Shown here: piece after piece, positions 1 to 9,833 of the stretch | Numbering within the stretch: position 1 is the first letter of the stretch | Layout of the letters: every line of letters begins with the position of its first letter | NCBI GenBank assembly: GCA_900617975.1 | Contig: UZAE01000877.1 | Coordinates: 1 to 17,308, forward strand | DNA length: 17,308 bases | Source: Rodentolepis nana | Lineage: Eukaryota; Platyhelminthes; Cestoda; Cyclophyllidea; Hymenolepididae | Direction: 5' to 3' | The notes under the pieces: generated by a model | Databases searched by the model: none | Told to the model about the DNA's origin: nothing | Seen by the model: the letters and a program-made list of their open reading frames with translations, nothing else | Position numbers and translations under genes: made by a program

Positions 1-542
1 CCCAACTCCCCCGTTAATTCTGATTTTTTGCACACTCAATAATAACACTAAAGAGCCCCATTAGGTGTAAACACGGTAGAATTTTCGGGTTAAGCAGAAG
101 AAAGGAATCTTCGATCTCTCAATTCAAGACTCTTGCGTTAAACAATTCCCTGATGTTTATGTAGCTAAGGCATTCTTGGCACACGCAATTCTATTAGCCC
201 CCCCTTTAAAGTTATCCATTCTGCAAATTCCAGTCTATTCGTTCTATTAATTTAGTCCACACGCGTTATTGATTGATCAAAGGGAGAATTAAATAAAACT
301 TGTAAGAGTAATTATCATTAAAACTGCGATAACTTAATAAGACCATGAATTACGTGTCAATAAAGTGGCCAACACACTATGAAAACCAAGACGAGTCCTA
401 TCTATTACTAAGGGGATTGGAGCAGTCTTAGCTATTATGAAAATACATATTACATCCATACAATGTGTTCAGATTTAATCTGTCTACCGTAAAGTAATTA
501 AATCTTACTTCTCCAAGAGTTCTCAATATAACATCAGTTGCT
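1..542. other. AT-rich non-coding stretch
   Basis: No open frame of useful length and no recognisable RNA gene or repeat boundary is seen here. The stretch ends where the first copy of the dispersed repeat begins. Confidence 0.6.
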
Positions 543-851
543 GGGGTGTGCGATAGACTTACCTACACGTGGTGTACCCTGGGCAACGTTTACTCATAAG
601 GCAAAAAGTATATAAAGCGGCAATTGACTTCTGACTTCAAACTACCATGACCCCACTGCATGCCATATTCGACCACTTCTATTGTACTCACCTCACCTTT
701 TTCTCTACCTTTGTGTCTGTCTGCCTCTTTCATATCTGTGAATCGCTCTTCTGTTCCCCACCCCTCGACTTTCTGCTACTTTGATGAACCTTCCCTCTGT
801 GAAGCTCGAAGTCAGCTAAATGGCTAATGATAGCTATCAAAACGCCTGCCA
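543..851 (+). repeat. Dispersed repeat family, copy 1
   Basis: This is the most intact short form of a repeat that recurs at 7568 and 16792 in the same orientation. It starts with GGGGTGTGCGATAGACTT and ends near GCCTGCCA. Over the first 64 bases it differs from copy 3 at only 6 positions by direct comparison. Inside are one module containing CTTTGTGTCTGTCT followed by CTCTTCTGTTCC (about 709-757), then one module containing CCCCTCGACTTT and ACTTTGATG (about 761-786). The end shared with copy 2 contains TGTGAA, CTCGAAGTC and GCCTGCCA. No terminal inverted repeats, target-site duplication, tRNA-like A/B boxes or coding frame could be recognised. The element class is therefore unknown; a non-autonomous element (SINE or MITE-like) is only one possibility. 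AT-rich sequence follows the right end. Confidence 0.8.
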
Positions 852-1144
852 ATTGAAATAAATTTTATTTATTTGGAAGTAAGTTCTTCTAATCATGAAT
901 CAAATTATAACTATAGATTCGAATGTTTTGCACTCCTGAGTCAAACTAGACTGTGTATTTTAAGTCGGGACAATATTTTTGAGTTAAGTTGAGCCAGATA
1001 TTACACCAAATAAATTTCAGTAATAAATGTGAAGGTGGTCATTGAACCACATATTAGGGATAAATTATTAAATTATAAAATAAATTAGATAAAATTATTA
1101 AACATTCATCTAAACAATGATTTTATTACGAGTGATCATTTATT

Positions 1145-1168
1145 TGGGAAGATGTATGGGAAGATGCA
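1145..1168. repeat. Two-unit 12-bp tandem repeat
   Basis: TGGGAAGATGTA is followed directly by TGGGAAGATGCA, a tandem duplication with one mismatch. No function can be assigned. Confidence 0.7.
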
Positions 1169-4100
1169 TTAATGACGTGATTCTAGGACAAATTCATAAT
1201 TTTAGGTTTCAGAGGCACCAGATGTAACGTTTCCTGCCTAATTTTGTTATAAATAATTGAAAAAAATCGGCATTACCGTGACAGAAATATGGGTCACGAA
1301 AATAAAACTTTCGGCATTCAGGATGCTTGTTTGATTTCGAAAAATGTCTCGAAATTGTCCCCTCATAGCCCTTTGTATTTTTTACTCTTTTTCTTATGAA
1401 TTTCAGCATATTCTGTGTGCTTCTTTAGAATCCAACCATCCTTTTATCCAAAAGCTCATTTTCCCAAAGTATTCACCAACAAAATCCTTTTATTTTAATG
1501 TTTATATCAGCTCGAATTAAGATGAGATTTAATTAAAACTTGAGCAATTCAATGCATCTAATTGATTTAGTGCTTTTTGTCAAAATTGGATTATATTATG
1601 TAATTTAATCGCATTCGGGCATGTAAAACAGTCGACATACCTTATTACGCAATTAATGACATGCAAAATTAAATAAAACCTGAAGGAACTCAGTTTATAT
1701 TTCAAACGTATTAATCTTGATTTACTCGTTTCCTCTAACCCTTTTCAATACACTTCTGATATTTTTATCGATTAATCAATTTTTACCATGCTTATTAAGA
1801 AATGTAGAAAAACTAAAGACTTTAGTACGTACCTCAGAAATCTAAAATACCAAAAATTCTTAAAGAATCCAAACAAATTTGAGTAGCTATTCCCTTTGCA
1901 GTACGAACGGCTTTTTAATGATCTTCTGGAATGAGAATGGGAGAAAGTAAATAGAATGTGTTCAGCTTTGACAACCGTAAGCGAGTGAGTAGGAGCAGAA
2001 CTTGGGAATTGAAAACGGGCTCATTAGCGCTGACTGAGCTATAACAGTGTCATAATAAAATAGGCAAAATTTAAGTTAGATGAGTGGAATTTGCTGTTTC
2101 GGGTTCTTTGTTCGTCTTGTAACTGATTAACAGAAGTTAGCACCTAGCAATTAGGACTCTGAGGAGTCGTGAGTGACAAATGCTGTAAACATATAAATAG
2201 AATGGGTCTCATTCGAGCTGAGGAAAAATAGTTAATGAAAAATCTATCTCGATCTCCTTCTCTTTCTCTAGCTTGTAGCTGTAAAACCACTAATATATAT
2301 AGGCCAATTTGGCTTTTCAGACTTGAAAAAAAGTTGCGTTACATTGCATCAGTGGCAATCAGAACTTTTTTTTTTGAAACTTAATGGTCGGAGACTTTGG
2401 GGGGGAGCAATCGGTCGCGATAACTTTGTTAGTCAAATGAATGAAGATGGATTCAGAGAGTGCTTTTCAAGGACCAAATTTCTGAATTCCATTGTATTGA
2501 TTTTAAGTCATTTCATTCAAATCTGCCTTTTTCAGAAAAAAACAGCACTAAGCGCTTCTTGAAATTCATCCTCTGAAGGTCATTGTGACAACGGGGAGTC
2601 GGACTACCCGTTGTACATTTATAATTATTTTTTGAAGTAACAACCAGGCTAATAACTTTACTCCTTTTTAAATTCCTCCAGAACTTACTTGATTGCATTT
2701 ATACGCTTATTATAACGTGTTTAGTGTTGTTCAATTAAAATTAGAACTATGTTTTCAAAAGATGCCATTACGAGACAAAGTCTAACATAAGAAAAGTGTT
2801 TCGTTTCATGAATCTGAGACATTGCCCTCATTTGAAGTGCTTTATTTTGTCAATGAATCCTATTTTTAATCCCGGAGTTTTTTTTCATATTCAGAAACCG
2901 GAATGAGACAAACCTCTACTCTAACCATCGAGGAATACCTAGTCTCACGTCTCTCTGCTAATCTTCCACAATTGCATTTCTCAGGCAATATCGGGATGTC
3001 TTTTCGTATTTAATCTCCTTATCTTGTTGCCCCCCAAGACTTTACTTGACACCTTAAGCTCGCTACTTCGCTGCGCACAGAATTTCACCCTCATTCAGTA
3101 TTCAGAAGCATTTTATCGACATCTCATTTTGAATTGGTAATCTTGAAAGGGCATTTAAGAGTATTGCTTCATCAAAAATGGTTCTTCAGTATGTCTGACT
3201 AACGAAAGACATTGATTGAAAATGAACTAACAAAGATCAAGTCAAATAATTGAATGGAGTTCACTGCTTTATTGTCTGCGAATAAACGAAGCAACTTACA
3301 AATTCCAATCGATGTAAGAATGGGTTAAAGGGTTGGAATCTGGTGAAGAAAAAAGTACTATTTTAACTTTCTATTGGTTACTTAGCTCTGAGCATAGGAC
3401 TCACTTAACATTGATGCTTACTTTTCATCTCTTCCACTGCCTTATTCTTACTCCCACGCATCTTGCTTTTGTCTGATACCCCAAATCCTACTTGAAGTAT
3501 AGCTTTCGTATTTAGGAAAGTCCAGCGTCTCGTGCAAGACTTCTGGAAGGACACCAGTTCCAAAGGAGAAATCTAAGAAAAATTGCAAAATGCCCTAAAG
3601 GTTGACTTACTGATGAAACGCTGCTGGCTGTTTCACTGAATTTACATTTCTTAACATTCTGTTGTCCCAATTTCGTGATTCTTCCCTGTTATCTAGGTTC
3701 AAGTTTTAATGGCTAATTTGTTGGTACTTGCAATTTGTTAAGTTTCGTTGAGGTTCAGTTATTTTGGTTTCCATTACGCAGAATTAGAGCGCTTAGAACA
3801 AGCATGGAGTTGGCATAGCGGAGGTCGTGAACCTTGAATCGGAGTGAAAAGAATTGTTAAATGGATCACCAAATAATTTGTAATTTGGCCCATTCTCCCC
3901 CACTTCGAAATATGCTTTTATTTTTGATAGGGATATTAATATACTTTAAGATAAAAAAAACTCCTAACGTTTGTTTGGACGTAATCTGTCAACTATTTTG
4001 ACTGGTATTACTTGTTAAACTATTTGAAATATAATCAAATTTTGACCAATCCTGCACTCACAATTTTCATGACTCTCATAAAATCGAATGATTGCATCGT

Positions 4101-4693
4101 GCATATGATTGAAACAGTGCTTGCAAAACCTCCAATAATTTATACATTGGGAAAATAAAAGTGGGCTGTGGAAGATGAAGAATTTCTGAACAAAACAAAT
4201 TGTCCACGTGGCCTCCACGAAATACTTTATTCATTTGAAATACAAAGAAAGTGGGACTGGTATGAGGTGAACAAATATTTCTATTCGAGTACATTTGTTT
4301 AATCTTGATTTTCATAAACCCGTCCACTTTCATGTAGTAATGGCAAATGGTTTTTACCAAATTTACTATTTTATAAAATTGGTGCCACTCTCGTCTATGG
4401 AGTTGTAGGGCTATCAGTAGAGTTTGCCATGTATAGAGCCAAAAACCGCTTCTACCTGAGTTTGTTTTATCTATAAATATTATGACAAAGGAATTAAAAT
4501 GTGAATTCGTTTTCTCTCACGAAAATTGTCTTTCCATGCTTCAAGACGGCACTCCAATCAACATACACTTCAGTCCGGAATCGGTGTTTGTATATTTCAC
4601 TTTTCTCTTCTTTTTAATAGATGCGATATGGCAATAAATCCTACTTTGTTTCACTCTAATTTCTTCACTGTTTATTTCCAAATACTTCCCTCT

Positions 4694-4713
4694 AATAAAT
4701 TTATAAATTTATT
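4694..4713. repeat. 20-bp perfect AT palindrome
   Basis: The 20 bases read identically on both strands and carry AATAAA near each end, one on each strand. It could fold into a cruciform or give a polyadenylation hexamer in both directions. No neighbouring gene end supports the latter. Confidence 0.7.
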
Positions 4714-5085
4714 TTTGCTCTACTGTCATAGAGATTTCAAAATGTAAGCCTTTACATTTTCGCGCATGTAGTGAACAATTGATTATGCCGTTTCATTAAT
4801 CAGAGGGGAGCATTCCTGTCAAAAGATCATCCCTTTGCACCTTGCTTGATTCTAAATTGTTCAATTATTCACTAACCACTTATTTATTTCCATTTTAATT
4901 AGCCATAAGCAGCATAAGCATCTCTACTTTCCTTAAAATATTATTGTCTCTGGTGGCTTGTTATTGAATAGTATATAAACATTCTTGCATTAAAATCCCA
5001 GCAATAGATTTTTAAAACTGCGAATCAATAAAAAATATTATTGTTATTGTTATATGCATGGAGCATGCTAAGAACAGGTAGAACA

Positions 5086-5445
5086 TCAATTAAGTGCAGA
5101 GTACTTTTCAAGCTGGAATTCAGATTCTTCCTCAGTAGCAATAATCACGATCTCTGGTATCTAAATTAACAAAGAAATATATCTTTTAAGTACCAATTTT
5201 TTTTGAAATCACTGCAAAATGTAACTATTACAAGTTATTAAATTTCAAAATAGGTTACGACTTACGGCGAGGGCAGTTTTGATATATTTGCGGTTGTTCC
5301 ATTCTGCAGGCGTTGTTGCATCTACATCTCCTGTGAACATGACATGAGCAAATGTGGTTAGGATTAGGGGAACTGTTGTTGCTGCAGGATTCGTGTCGAT
5401 GGTGATGCTGCCTCTTTCCCTCTGTTCGCTGATGCGATTTGTCAT
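5086..5445 (-). CDS. Possible two-exon small gene, about 84 residues, function unknown
   Basis: Proposed exons on the minus strand are 5445-5266 and 5160-5086. The first is an ATG-started open frame of 60 codons ending exactly at a consensus donor (GCC|GTAAGT). The second starts after a T-rich acceptor (TTGTTAATTTAG) and adds 24 codons before TGA. The intron is 105 bp and both sides are phase 0. The joined protein has a mildly hydrophobic middle (about residues 24-38), a DATTPAEWNNRKYIKTALA segment across residues 42-60, and an acidic helix-like end (ATEEESEFQLEKY). I do not recognise a family. The region is richer in G+C than its flanks, as expected of an exon. An in-frame TGA 18 bases before the ATG limits the frame. 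A second minus-strand frame, open from about 5540 and His/Cys/Arg-rich, overlaps exon 1 and could also be spliced to the same acceptor (8 more codons). The reading frame is therefore not certain, and no AATAAA lies close after the stop. Confidence 0.35.
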
Positions 5446-6060
5446 TGTGTCTATTGTGGGTCATTCTTCTTTGTCGCTTGTCTTCCTGTTCACCTGAATT
5501 GCTCACACTCTGCTGGAGCCTTTTATTTACATCTCAGAGTTTAGAGGTTGGCTGTTTTATAATGTCATTATGCCCTTAACCTAATCCCATTACATTGGTT
5601 GAATTAAAAGGGTTGGGGAAATTTGCTCGAGAGCTATGTTAAAAGCATTAAATTAAAAGGATCGAATTAGCATGCTTTTTTCTACCTAGCCCGTGTCGAG
5701 TAAAACATATATGTTGGCAATTAGTTTAGAAGTAATTTATATGGGTAACAGCAAAATTAAAACATATGTGAACGAAAAACAAAATAATCGTTTCTTGATA
5801 GTGATTATATTTAAAAACCCTTATTATTGAGAAAACTAATGCAAAGCAGTCTTCAATATTGATAAAACAGAATGATGCAGAAAAAATATAATTTAATGGA
5901 AGCGAAGGAATCTCCTTCTTTGAAAATTTACAAGCTTCAAAATAAAGAAATTTGAAGTCATTAATACTACTTATTGGTCATAGGTAGTGTAGTATTTTCC
6001 AGTCATTTTAAATAGAATTGGAAAAAGAAAAGAATGTTTTCGATTTTCCTCTTTTATTTT

Positions 6061-6063
<3 letters not shown>

Positions 6064-6094
<31 letters not shown>
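6064..6094. repeat. (AT)n microsatellite
   Basis: There are 31 uninterrupted bases of alternating A and T. It is probably length-polymorphic. Confidence 0.95.
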
Positions 6095-6095
<1 letters not shown>

Positions 6096-6709
6096 TTGGG
6101 TAATCTTGCACGAGATCCGACACAACACCCGCGTGTTCCACCATACACCTTAGGCTCCATTTCCTCTACCCTTACGTACCATATCTTGCATTTAGATCCT
6201 ATATCTATCTCCTCCCTATGCAGGGCAGCAACCACAAGCATTCATCTGCTCCCTCCTCCCCTGTCCCCCACTCCCCCCCCTTCCCACCATCCTCCAACAC
6301 TGCTTCGCATTGATGTGGCACCCTTTTAGCCCTCTTCCGTTCTGCATCCGTTGTCGATTGTTTTATCCTTTTCAACAATATATTAACCCTAATGTAAATA
6401 AAATACGCTACTCAGAGGTTCTCAAGTGTAACCTTAAATATAGTTGCACAATGGGCTACTAAGTAAAAAATACAGGAGTGCACGAACGATATATGATATT
6501 AAACCTCATATTTTTCCAATGTAACTGTCAAAAGCCGTAATTAACATTACATAATTCACCTGAACCGACTCTCCTGTAAATTGTGAATTCTAATTCAACA
6601 ATTTAGATTTTTCGCAATTACGCACTGAATTTAATGCACTAAATGGGATTAATCAAATTTAAATAACCTACCTCAAAGTCTGATTAGCATAATTGACTGA
6701 AAGTGGAGT

Positions 6710-6724
6710 TTACGTAATTACGTA
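6710..6724. promoter_or_regulatory. TTACGTAA-containing palindrome, possible bZIP site
   Basis: Bases 6711-6724 form the perfect palindrome TACGTAATTACGTA, and 6710-6717 is TTACGTAA, the optimal site for PAR/C/EBP-type bZIP factors. It is far from any identified promoter, so a regulatory role is only a suggestion. Confidence 0.25.
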
Positions 6725-7567
6725 CTTAAATATTTGTTTATTTTGACTCGAGGTTTCGAAATATTCAAACGCAGTGTTGAGCATTTTAAATTTTACCTGC
6801 TAGGCCTTCAATGAGTAGTAAAATTTGTGAAAAGTGTATTTGAACGTTTTTTATACTCATTAAAGTTTATAAATGATAAAATGAATATTTGCAATTTTTA
6901 AATTTACTTATATTTTATTTGCAAGTACGCGCAATGTATTTTTAAACAGATGTTAATCCGGGGACCTTAATAGTTAAGCAGATCCTAAACGAATTATATT
7001 GTCTTATGAACTAACTGTTTACGACCTGAGATACCTTTTGGTATGACAGCCTTCCCTATGTAACCCCATTCCATTTCTTCCTAGATATGTTCTCAGTATA
7101 TGTAACCGGGCAAATCCCGTCAAGTCACTTCCATATTTCGAACAATTTGTATTTTGGGAGTAAAGCAGCACCCACACTGTTCGGTTGTCTTCTTCCTCAC
7201 TTCCTGTCTTTTATTAAAATTACATTTTACTTTATAGCATCCGATGGACTTATTAAAATCGAATTAAGTTAAAAAGTCTTCGGAAAGCGAATACAATTTT
7301 TGAGAAATGATGACAACAAGAATTGGATTAAGGTTTTGCTTTTACTGTCCTGAAACAAATATTCGTTGCTGAAAAATAGGTAGCTGATAAGATTACTATT
7401 TAAGATGATATAATTTAATTGCGTGGTTCACGAAGAACTGCTTGAACATACATTTAATGAACTTTTTTAACTAAAGTGCATATCTAGACTTATTATTTGA
7501 TTTGTATTTCTGATAGTAAAGGCTAAAGATTCACCTCGGAATGCGCTAATTAATTTTTGTCAAGAGA

Positions 7568-7786
7568 GGGTGTGCGATAGACTTCCCTCCGCGTGGTTCA
7601 CCTGACCAACGTATACGGCAAAAAAGTCGATAAATCGGCAGTTGTCTCCTAACTTCAAGGTACCTGTGTCATATTTGATCACTTACACAGTACTCACCTT
7701 ACCTTTTTCTCTACCTCTGAGTTTGCCTCTTTGCTACATCTGTGAATCTCGAAGTCGACTAAAGATGACAATCATAAAGCCTGCCA
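7568..7786 (+). repeat. Dispersed repeat family, copy 2 (shortened)
   Basis: It shares the left end GGGTGTGCGATAGACTT and, in order, CGTGGT.CACC, ACGTATAC, GGCAAAA, GGCAGTTG, ACTTCAAGGTACC, TACTCACC..ACCTTTTTCTCTACC, TGTGAATCTCGAAGTC and GCCTGCCA with copy 1. The central CTCTTCTGTTCC and CCCCTCGAC modules are missing, so TGTGAATC runs straight into TCGAAGTC. It looks like an internally deleted, more diverged relative of copies 1 and 3. It lies about 0.4 kb downstream of the proposed 3' end of the minus-strand gene ending at 8169. Confidence 0.75.
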
Positions 7787-8127
7787 TTTCATATAAAACA
7801 AAAAAATCAACTTTTGTCAAGAACATCTTTGTCCGAAAGATAATTAAATTCAACCCACTAGCATTAAATCTCAATATTTTCCCTATACAAATGCTTTGTA
7901 TGTTCGTTAAGATTTATAATTTTGTACGTTCATGAAGTTAAATATAATCACTTTAAGCCATTATTAATTTAAATTTACTTCCTAATAATTTTAAACATTT
8001 CATCGAATAAAGCATGTGATAGAATATATAGTTCATTCATATCACGTTAATCCATGAATTTCCTGCTTCTTAAAAGCATTTTAGCATTTACAAGGAACCT
8101 TACGAATAGACAGAAATCCGAATATAG
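7787..8127. other. AT-rich spacer
   Basis: No gene is supported. It separates repeat copy 2 from the proposed polyadenylation signal of the minus-strand gene candidate. Confidence 0.5.
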
Positions 8128-8133
8128 TTTATT
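8128..8133 (-). promoter_or_regulatory. Candidate polyadenylation signal AATAAA (minus strand)
   Basis: AATAAA on the minus strand lies 35 bases past the proposed TAA stop at 8169-8171, or about 85 bases past the alternative TGA at 8218-8220. The hexamer is common in AT-rich DNA, so the position is supportive rather than decisive. Confidence 0.35.
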
Positions 8134-8168
8134 TCAAGTGACATTGTCATTCAAAACATGTAAAAGCA

Positions 8169-9483
8169 TTATAAAAGATAGTGAAAATTGTCAGATGAAA
8201 TTAAATCTTCACATGCATCATCGACAACATTTTGTTCCCAACTTTGTATTTCGCTTATTGGATCGCTTGCTGGGTTCAGTTTCAACTTTCTTCCAGATGA
8301 GAACGCACTCACCATTTTCGGAGTCGTCTGTACTTTCTTCACAATCAGGCTGGAAATATTTCGGAAGGGTAGTGAATCTCGGAAGACGTTTCATCTCAAC
8401 ACATTTCTTTTCGGTCGAACAATATTGTGCAACAAGATCATCCCTAGAATTATCCGTCAATTTAACATCACCACATTTATCTTTAGATGGTTTTTGATTA
8501 GCAATTTGATAACAACTTTCAACAGGGTATATTCTTGGATAAGGAGATGCTCTGGGGATCCGAAATGGTTCGGTCTCAGCAGAACTGTCTGTTTCATCGT
8601 CAAGAGGCGTCAAATTGGCATCTGAAAGAGTTACCGATTATTTAAATGTGAAATTGTTTACGGATATCGTTGTAGATTTTGCAATTACAGTATAAATTCT
8701 GGGCGTATTTAGCATAATTATCACAAGTCCTGGGATGACAAGTCATTGAGCCTAAGGAATTATAAGGATGAAAATCGAAATACATAATACATGGCATTTG
8801 AAAATTCGGTAAGGTCAAGCAAAAATAATTCCTGCTTTAAATAAAACTAAAGTAGGTTCCAAGATAAATAATTAATTCGTTGCTATTTTATATTTAGTGT
8901 ATTTAATCACTTTAAATTACAATAATCCCTGAGCAAGATCATTATGCCTTCATTGACATTCAATACTTAGTTGAATCAATTTCAAACACTAATTTAAGGA
9001 CCTAAATTTGAATCAACCTTCAGTATATTTTTGACTTATAAAGCATGTCAAAAATGGACTTTGACTTTATGTGCTAAATTCTTTTATTAATATATGACGA
9101 ATAACAACCTGGTATTCTTGAATATGTAAATAAATCTTCTCTATCGAGGCACTGATTAATCTACAGATATTTTTTTCAACTTTTTATAATAAAATAACTC
9201 TACAATAACTTATTTTTCACATAATCTAGAATAGCATGGCTTTTATCGTAGTTAATACCTCAACTGTTTTCATAAATTCTCAAGTTGGAGTAGATTCAAG
9301 GCAATTAACGGAAGGAAGTTTGGCAAAAATAGAGGAGAACTGACAGAAGTTATGTTCAAGTTTTCTTCACTTTATAGCAATTTTCAAAAATAACAGATTA
9401 AATATAAGTAACTAGCCCTTTAAACAAAACTACCTTGTTTCCACAGCAATGCTTGTAATTGTTCGATTGCCTCATTTAATACA
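8169..9483 (-). CDS. Unrecognised spliced gene, 3' portion (three exons, 5' end missing)
   Basis: Minus-strand exons are proposed at 9483-9434, 8621-8313 and 8269-8169. Introns are 812 bp (AAACAAG|GTAGTT ... CTCTTTCAG|ATGCC) and 43 bp (AAATG|GTGAGT ... ACCCAG|CAAGC). Both junctions are phase 1 and agree. The readable part is about 152 residues. It begins with an amphipathic helix (LNEAIEQLQALLWKQ), followed by an acidic segment (residues about 18-35, LDDETDSSAETE), a Pro/Arg/Tyr-rich piece (FRIPRASPYPRIYP), scattered cysteines, a basic patch (EMKRLPRFTTLPKYF) and a very acidic C-terminus ending FHYLL. If the 43-bp intron is not removed, the frame instead runs to 8218 and ends in KCCR, giving eight cysteines. 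That version could suggest a secreted cysteine-rich protein, but I cannot place it in a family. No in-frame ATG is found upstream: an in-frame TAA lies about 30 bases beyond the CTTAG acceptor at 9484, so a first exon must lie further right or be supplied in another way. Longer plus-strand frames over 8054-8625 appear to be shadows. Confidence 0.42.
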
Positions 9484-9833
9484 CTAAGACGTATATAAAC
9501 AATCTCTTAACTACTATTCACGAAAATTACAAAATGATTCCAAAAATTCAATGCTGGCATATATATTCAATTATAAGTGACAATGGAAGAATTAGTTCCG
9601 TTGATTTTATTTTAGATTCAATTTACTTTTCGTAATGTCAATCAATCAAAACAAAGCAAATAATTTCAAAAAAATAATCTGAATGCATTGATCAATTTCT
9701 AGAGTTTAGTCTAAAATCATAATTTTTTAAAATCTTGCCTAACCCTAAGTGACCTTGTAAGTATGTTTAAGTTAGTCAATCCTACCGGGCACAACGCTTC
9801 GCCTCGTTTGGTTGTTCCCTTTGCTATTTATCA
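9484..9833. promoter_or_regulatory. Region between divergent transcription units
   Basis: This AT-rich stretch separates the 5'-most recognised exon of the minus-strand candidate from the Frizzled start codon. It should hold the Frizzled 5' UTR and possibly a shared promoter. TATATAAAC-like sequence occurs near 9490, and acceptor-like TTTCTAG (ending at 9702) and GTTAG (9772-9776) could be trans- or cis-splice sites for the Frizzled leader. No element can be assigned firmly. Confidence 0.3.

Larger units (their letters stand above)
852..5085. other. Long AT-rich region without a supported gene
   Basis: Short open frames occur on both strands, but none has protein-like composition over a useful length combined with matching splice sites. 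Small structures seen are a 12-bp tandem duplication of TGGGAAGATGYA (1145-1168), an exon-like stretch after a strong splice acceptor (2895-3013) and a 20-bp perfect palindrome (4694-4713). It could be intergenic DNA or a long intron of a gene lying outside the window. Confidence 0.5.
5446..7567. other. AT-rich intergenic region
   Basis: No gene is supported. It contains an (AT)n microsatellite (6064-6094), a C-rich pyrimidine block (about 6240-6300) and a bZIP-like palindrome (6710-6724). The open frames next to the microsatellite exist because (AT)n and pyrimidine-rich sequence lack some stop codons; their translations are low complexity. Confidence 0.5.

Noticed and set aside
6008..6329. 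Open frames on both strands beside the (AT)n tract
   Set aside because: They consist of Tyr-Ile repeats from the microsatellite and Pro/Ser from the pyrimidine block, with no splice or start support.
8054..8625. Two long overlapping plus-strand frames of about 145 codons
   Set aside because: They lie antisense to minus-strand exons that have splice sites, agreeing phases and a polyadenylation hexamer. Their own composition and starts give no support.
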